Below, piece after piece: positions 59,967 to 64,000 of a stretch of 64,000 nucleotides of DNA. Made by a program: the position numbers and the translations under genes. A model generated the notes under the pieces. That model was not told the origin of the DNA. It made no database searches and saw nothing but the letters and a program-made list of their open reading frames with translations. The DNA comes from JBDTSW01 sp963797835 (GTDB lineage: Bacteria; Actinomycetota; Thermoleophilia; Solirubrobacterales; 70-9): the NCBI GenBank assembly GCA_963797835.1, contig CAWCRN010000015.1:1-64000 (forward strand), in the 5' to 3' direction. Numbering within the stretch: the stretch's first letter is position 1; every line of letters begins with the position of its first letter.

Positions 59967-62651
59967 ATGGAAAAAACCACTGATGTCGCCGCGAGCGCGG
60001 CTGAGGCGTCGCTTTCCGACGCCGATCTGGAGCGAGTCCGCGAGTTCACTCGCGAGCCGGTGCTGCTCGAGGGCGAAGACATCACGGCGCTCGCGCCGGG
60101 CACCGCCCGTCGCCGCGCCGCCGACGCCGCCCTGGCCGAGATCGAGGCCGGCGCCGAGGCGCCGTCCCCGGAGTGGAGGCGCGAGTACTCGCTGATGCTC
60201 GGGCTCGAGCGCCTGCTGTCGGAGGATCGGCCCAAGCTCCTGGACGGCGCCGAGCTCTCCGAGCACCAGGTGGACGCGCTCTCCGGCACGCTGGCCGCCC
60301 TGGTGGCCGAGCTCGAGGCGAACGGCGAGGCACGGGCGAACGGGTCGGGGAACGGCGCCGTCGCGGCGCGGGACGCGGGGTCAGACACTGAGGTAGCGGA
60401 CGATCCCGACCTGAACGGCGCTGAGGGGTCTGACCCCACAGTCGACGCGGGGTCTGCCCCCACAGGCGACGCGGGCTCAGTCGACGCGGGGTCTGACCCC
60501 ACGAGTGACGATGGGTCTGGCCCCACGGTCGACGCCGAAGCAGACGACGACGAGGACCTCGAGGACGAGGACCTCGAGCCCGAGGAGCTCGACGCCGACG
60601 AGGAACCGCAGGACTGGGACGAGCCCGCCGAGGACGAGGACTCCGAGCCGGTCGCCGAGCCTCCTGAGGACCCGGGCGCCGACCGCCGCTTCTGGTTCGA
60701 GCACGCCACGGGCGCCGGCAAGACCGTCGCCGCGGTGGGCTTCATCGAGGCGTCCCGCACCGGCGGGGTCCTGATCCTGACCCACCGGCGCAACCTCGTG
60801 GACCAGTTCATCGGCGAGATCTCCGACCGCGGCTACAAGGAGCGGCTCTGTCCGCCGCTCCTGGACGGGGCGGATCATCCCTACGGCCCCGTCACCGTCG
60901 AGACGTACCAGTGGTTCGTGCGCAACGCCAAGCGCGCCTCGGACGCGTACTCGATCGTGATCTGCGACGAGGCCCACACGGCCCTCGGCGAGAAGACGAG
61001 CGCCTGTATCCGCGAGTGGCCCGGACCCGTCTTCATCGGGATGACGGCCACCGGCGCCCTGATCGCCCGCCACGTCACTGACCTCTTCCCCACCCAGACC
61101 TCGCGCTTCGACCTGGCCCAGGCGGCGCGGCGCGGCGTCATCTCGCCGCTTCGGTGCCTGCGCATCCCGCCCGGCCCTGGGGTGCGGACGATCGCGAAGG
61201 TCCCGCTTCGCCGTGGCGAGGTCGACCAGGACTTCGACCAGGAAGAGCTGGCCAAGCTGCTGGACCAGGAGCCGTTCAACGTCGCGGTGGCCGACCTCTA
61301 CCGCTCGCGCTTCCGCAACGTGCCCGGCGTCGTCTACACGGCCGGCGTTCGCCACGCCAACAACGTCGCGGCCTCGTTCCGCGCAGCCGGGATCAACGCC
61401 CAGGCGGTCTCGGGCGAGACGCCCAAGCGCGAGCTGGCCGAGATCCTGGCCGGGTTCGAGCGCGGGGAGGTCGACGTTCTCTGCAACGCGATGCTGCTGG
61501 CCGAGGGCTGGAACTCGCCGCGGGCGACGATCTGCATGCACCTGGCCCCCACCGCCTCGCGCCGCGTCTACCAGCAGCGGGTCGGTCGCGTGACCCGCCG
61601 GGCACCGGGCAAGGAGGCGGGCCTGGTGATCGACTTCGTCCATCCGGCGACCACGTCGGACGAGACCATCGTCACCCTGCACTCGCTGCTCGACCGCGAC
61701 GTCTACCGCGGCGGCGCGATCGTGGTCGGCCCGGTCCGCCGCGGCCGCGGCCGCCGCGTGCGGGTCGAGCGACGCGTGGTCCCCGTGTCCGCCGACCCTG
61801 AGCGCCGCCTGCAGATCCTCGAGCGCGAACTGTGGCGGATCGCCGTCGAGAACCTGAACTTCTCCGAGCAGCACGCCTGGGCTGCCCTCGCAGGCGCCCG
61901 GGTGACGCCGAACAACTGGCGCCGCGCGAAGGCGATGATGCAGCACGACCAGTCGAAGGAGCTCCGCCGCCGCTACCTCCTGACCTGCGTCCAGCGCAAC
62001 CGCAACCACCAGCTGAAGCTGAAGGCGCTGAGCGAGATCGCGGTGCTGCGCGACGCGGACGCCTTCGACGACGCCGCCGAGGTGGTGGCCACGTGGCCGC
62101 GCGACGAGCGCCGCGCGGGCGTCAAGGTCCTGCTCCAGGCCCTCGCCGAGCAGCGGATCGGCCGCCGCGACCAGGCCCAGGCCTGGGTCTGGCGCCTCGC
62201 CTCGTTCACCCGCGAGCTGCACGAGGAGTACGCGGTCCAGCGCTGGCCGGAGACCAAGCGCCTGCTGGGCCTGTTCGTCAACTCGTCGGGCCGCGCCCAC
62301 GGACGCAACGCGCGCCGGATCGTGCACGCCGCCCGCCAACAGGACCGCCGCCTAGCGGTGGCGCTGCTGGCCGCGGCGGTCGCCCACACGCCCGAGGCGG
62401 AGGAGGTGCTGCGCGGCGCCCGGATGCGAATGGCCCGCAAGCCCTCGGCCGTCGCCCGGGAGCTGCTTCGGAACTTCCCCAAGTCGGGCGGGTCGCGCCG
62501 GCGCCGGCGCAAGAGCGGCAAGGGCAAGGGGGGCAACGGCGCGAGCGGAAACGCCGGCAAGGACGGCGGCAGCAACGGCCGCGGGCGAGAGAAGCTCAAC
62601 GAGCCGCCGGAGGGCGGCGGCGGCGAGCAGGAGAAGCTCGAGGAGGCTTGA
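59967..62651 (+). CDS. Large SF2 helicase (DEAH box) with repeat-containing acidic linker
   Basis: An 894-residue helicase. A helical N-terminal domain (about 15-110) ends with AELSEHQVDALSGTLAALVA, which is the Q-motif-like segment. Between it and Walker A (WFEHATGAGKTVAA, about 244-257) lies an acidic, disordered linker (about 115-240), part of which is encoded by GGGGTCTGACCCC-family repeats. DEAH at 333-336 (CDEAHTA), motif III GMTATG and motifs V/VI (AMLLAEGWNSPRATICMHLA and VYQQRVGRVTRRAPG) follow. The C-terminal 300 residues are basic and helical, ending in a Gly/Lys/Arg-rich tail likely to bind nucleic acid. ATG 59967. Confidence 0.85.
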   Translation: MEKTTDVAASAAEASLSDADLERVREFTREPVLLEGEDITALAPGTARRRAADAALAEIEAGAEAPSPEWRREYSLMLGLERLLSEDRPKLLDGAELSEHQVDALSGTLAALVAELEANGEARANGSGNGAVAARDAGSDTEVADDPDLNGAEGSDPTVDAGSAPTGDAGSVDAGSDPTSDDGSGPTVDAEADDDEDLEDEDLEPEELDADEEPQDWDEPAEDEDSEPVAEPPEDPGADRRFWFEHATGAGKTVAAVGFIEASRTGGVLILTHRRNLVDQFIGEISDRGYKERLCPPLLDGADHPYGPVTVETYQWFVRNAKRASDAYSIVICDEAHTALGEKTSACIREWPGPVFIGMTATGALIARHVTDLFPTQTSRFDLAQAARRGVISPLRCLRIPPGPGVRTIAKVPLRRGEVDQDFDQEELAKLLDQEPFNVAVADLYRSRFRNVPGVVYTAGVRHANNVAASFRAAGINAQAVSGETPKRELAEILAGFERGEVDVLCNAMLLAEGWNSPRATICMHLAPTASRRVYQQRVGRVTRRAPGKEAGLVIDFVHPATTSDETIVTLHSLLDRDVYRGGAIVVGPVRRGRGRRVRVERRVVPVSADPERRLQILERELWRIAVENLNFSEQHAWAALAGARVTPNNWRRAKAMMQHDQSKELRRRYLLTCVQRNRNHQLKLKALSEIAVLRDADAFDDAAEVVATWPRDERRAGVKVLLQALAEQRIGRRDQAQAWVWRLASFTRELHEEYAVQRWPETKRLLGLFVNSSGRAHGRNARRIVHAARQQDRRLAVALLAAAVAHTPEAEEVLRGARMRMARKPSAVARELLRNFPKSGGSRRRRRKSGKGKGGNGASGNAGKDGGSNGRGREKLNEPPEGGGGEQEKLEEA
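60377..60524. repeat. Cluster of degenerate GGGGTCTGACCCC units inside the helicase gene
   Basis: GGGGTCAGACACT (60377), GGGGTCTGACCCC (60425), GGGGTCTGCCCCC (60449), GGGGTCTGACCCC (60488) and TGGGTCTGGCCCC (60512) follow one another at 24-48 base steps with shared CGACGC and CACAG flanks. All stay in frame, reading AGSDPT or a close variant. Confidence 0.9.
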
Positions 62652-62690
62652 CAGACACCCGTCGCGGACGCGGGCTGGGACGGGGCCGGG

Positions 62691-63431
62691 TCAAGGACTG
62701 GGCGAGCCGCCGAGCCGCAGGCTGACCTCGCCCGCGCCCAGGGCGACCGGCTCTCCGGCCCCGGTCCGCACCAGCAGGTTGCCGTCGGCGTCGATTCCCG
62801 CTGCCACGCCTGAGCCGGAGGCCGGGTCGCCCCCGCCCTCCCAGCCAATCTCGCGGCCGCGGAGGGCATCGCGTGCCCCGAACTCGCCGACGACGCGCTC
62901 GGCCTCCGCCTCGACCCAGCGCCCGAGTGCGGCATCGAGCGCCATCCGGGCGGTCTCGGTGGTGGCGCCGTGGCCGACCGAGGTGGCCGGCCACCGCAGG
63001 TCCGCGGGGAATTCCTCGTCGGCGACCTGAAGGTTGATCCCAACCCCGATCACCGCCCACTCCGGCGGCCGGACCTCGATCAGCACCCCGGCCACCTTGC
63101 GCTCCTCGATCCAGACGTCGTTCGGCCACTTGACCTGGCACTCGGCCGGCGCCAGCGCCTCGATCGCCTCGCAGACGGCCAGCGGCACCGCCAGGGGCAG
63201 CAGCCTGTGGCGCGCGTCCAGGGGGCGGAGGATCGCGGAGTAGAGCAGCGCCGAGCTCGCAGGGGCGCTCCAGCGCCGCCCGTGGCGCCCGCGCCCGGCC
63301 TCCTGCTCGGCCGCCGTCACCACCGCGCCCGAGGGGGCACCGGCGTCGGCGAGGTCGCGGGCGCGCTCGTTGGTGGAATCGGTGAGGCGGAGGTGGCGGT
63401 GCGGCCGTCCGAAGACGGTGGGGGCGCTCAC
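62691..63431 (-). CDS. birA: Biotin-protein ligase
   Basis: BirA (246 residues) activates biotin as biotinyl-AMP and attaches it to BCCP, such as the acc product at 23509. The motif GRGRHGRRW (46-54), the catalytic KWPNDV (101-106), KVAGVLIEVRPPEWAVIGVG and INLQV are intact. There is no N-terminal DNA-binding domain, so it is the monofunctional type. ATG 63431 overlaps the stop of the next gene by four bases. The start lies in MSAPTVFGRPHRHLRLTDST. Confidence 0.95.
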   Translation of the reverse strand: MSAPTVFGRPHRHLRLTDSTNERARDLADAGAPSGAVVTAAEQEAGRGRHGRRWSAPASSALLYSAILRPLDARHRLLPLAVPLAVCEAIEALAPAECQVKWPNDVWIEERKVAGVLIEVRPPEWAVIGVGINLQVADEEFPADLRWPATSVGHGATTETARMALDAALGRWVEAEAERVVGEFGARDALRGREIGWEGGGDPASGSGVAAGIDADGNLLVRTGAGEPVALGAGEVSLRLGGSPSP

Positions 63432-64000
63432 GCGGGGCGCAGCCTGACCTCGGCGCCGGGCTCGAGCCCGAGCGCCTCGGCCGCGTTGCCGCGGTTGACC
63501 GCGAGGGCGAGCGCCCGGTACGCGTCCTCGTAGACGACGAGCTCGCCGGGGGGGACATCGCTGAACGTCAGCGCGTAAGGCAGCTCGCGGCTCGTCCCCG
63601 CCGCCTCGAGGCGAACCGGCCGGCCGAGCCGCAGGCCCGTGCGGGGGAGCTCGGCGTGTCCCACGTTGAGCGAGGCGTTCCCGTAGCCGTCAACCGCTAC
63701 CACGTGGGCGGTTACCCCGGCCTCGTCGAACCGCGGCGTTGGAAGCGGGCTGGGTGCGAGGGCCTCCAGCTCGAGGGGCTCGCCGGCGTCCTCGAGCGAG
63801 GCGCCCAGGGCGAGCTGCGCCGCGACCGGCGCGAAGAGGTCGCGGCCGTGGAACGTGGCCGCCACGGGCTCTAGCCGGAACGGCGACAGCGACACGTCCA
63901 CCGCGGCGACGGCGCCGCCCAGCACCTCGATCGCGGGCGCGAGCAGCCCGTTGTCGGGGCCGACCAGCACGCGCTCGTCCTCGCGTACGCGCACCGCGAC
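63428..64000 (-). CDS. SAM hydroxide adenosyltransferase family protein (5' end outside window)
   Basis: A partial gene; the N-terminus lies beyond the window's right end and the frame is open to the last base. The visible 190 residues match the SAM hydroxide adenosyltransferase (DUF62/SAM_adeno_trans) family: VLVGPDNGLLAPAIEVLGGA, TFHGRDLFAPVAAQLALGA and a C-terminal beta-barrel part (VVAVDGYGNASLNVGHAELP). Members hydrolyse S-adenosylmethionine to adenosine and methionine in vitro. The catalytic aspartates are in the missing N-terminal part. Its stop overlaps the birA start. Confidence 0.9.
   Translation of the reverse strand, partial: VAVRVREDERVLVGPDNGLLAPAIEVLGGAVAAVDVSLSPFRLEPVAATFHGRDLFAPVAAQLALGASLEDAGEPLELEALAPSPLPTPRFDEAGVTAHVVAVDGYGNASLNVGHAELPRTGLRLGRPVRLEAAGTSRELPYALTFSDVPPGELVVYEDAYRALALAVNRGNAAEALGLEPGAEVRLRPA

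Noticed and set aside
60377..60524. Possible CRISPR-like array
   Set aside because: Units are 13 bp, degenerate, unevenly spaced and in frame inside a protein; no cas genes are present.

Overview
The window is 64 kb of very GC-rich DNA with dense, overlapping genes and GTG/TTG starts. It is chromosomal core sequence rather than a mobile region: complex I (nuo), the rpsF-ssb-rpsR-rplI-dnaB-purA neighbourhood, an acetyl-CoA carboxylase alpha chain, pyrE, thiL, birA, galT and one tRNA-Arg. Fused biotin carboxylase-BCCP, a TreT trehalose synthase and an isovaleryl-CoA-dehydrogenase-like FadE suggest a deep-branching actinobacterium, most likely Thermoleophilia (Solirubrobacterales/Gaiellales type). 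That placement is inference from gene content and composition. No phage, IS transposase, CRISPR array or rRNA was seen.

Layout. 1-4907: nuoF (partial), nuoG, nuoH, nuoI. 5190-8818: an unrelated block (DUF4395 protein, TetR, acyl-CoA dehydrogenase, TatA-like protein, cupin) that separates nuoI from nuoJ. 8900-14932: nuoJKLMN. 14951-23512: nitrilase, glyoxalase-fold protein, tandem ThyX-like protein, cupredoxin, membrane protein, SDR, small conserved proteins, TadE-like protein, DUF2804. 23509-32671 (mostly minus): acc, purA, two VOC proteins, dnaC-like loader, dnaB, rplI, rpsR, ssb, rpsF. 32730-38529: proline-rich and secreted proteins, then GT20, TreT and an inositol-monophosphatase-family protein. 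38612-41909: HtrA protease, histidine kinase and response regulator in one overlapping operon. 42041-52650: degenerate M28-like membrane protein, FlgM-like protein, thiL, class A PBP, MscS, HAD hydrolase, CPBP protease, L,D-transpeptidase, pyrE, class III cyclase, lipoprotein, tRNA-Arg. 52949-64000: secreted proteins, galT-slipin-nfeD, TlpA-like lipoprotein, a large SF2 helicase, birA and a SAM hydroxide adenosyltransferase (partial).

Two things dominate the window. First, a family of short perfect palindromes with core GGGGTCTGACCCC recurs at four loci, often as inverted pairs like REPINs. Two loci are inside protein-coding linkers (nuoG and the helicase), where in one frame the unit reads Gly-Ser-Asp-Pro. 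A second palindrome family (GGGGGGACCCCAT) and a 62-bp nested palindrome are also present. No REP-associated transposase is visible here.

Second, many normally intact genes (nuoG, nuoI, nuoL, nuoM, purA, acc, nfeD and others) are broken by single-base frameshifts, several in G or C runs. Because purA and acc are usually essential, assembly or sequencing indels are the simplest explanation. These genes are therefore described as reconstructed full-length genes with the shift positions given.
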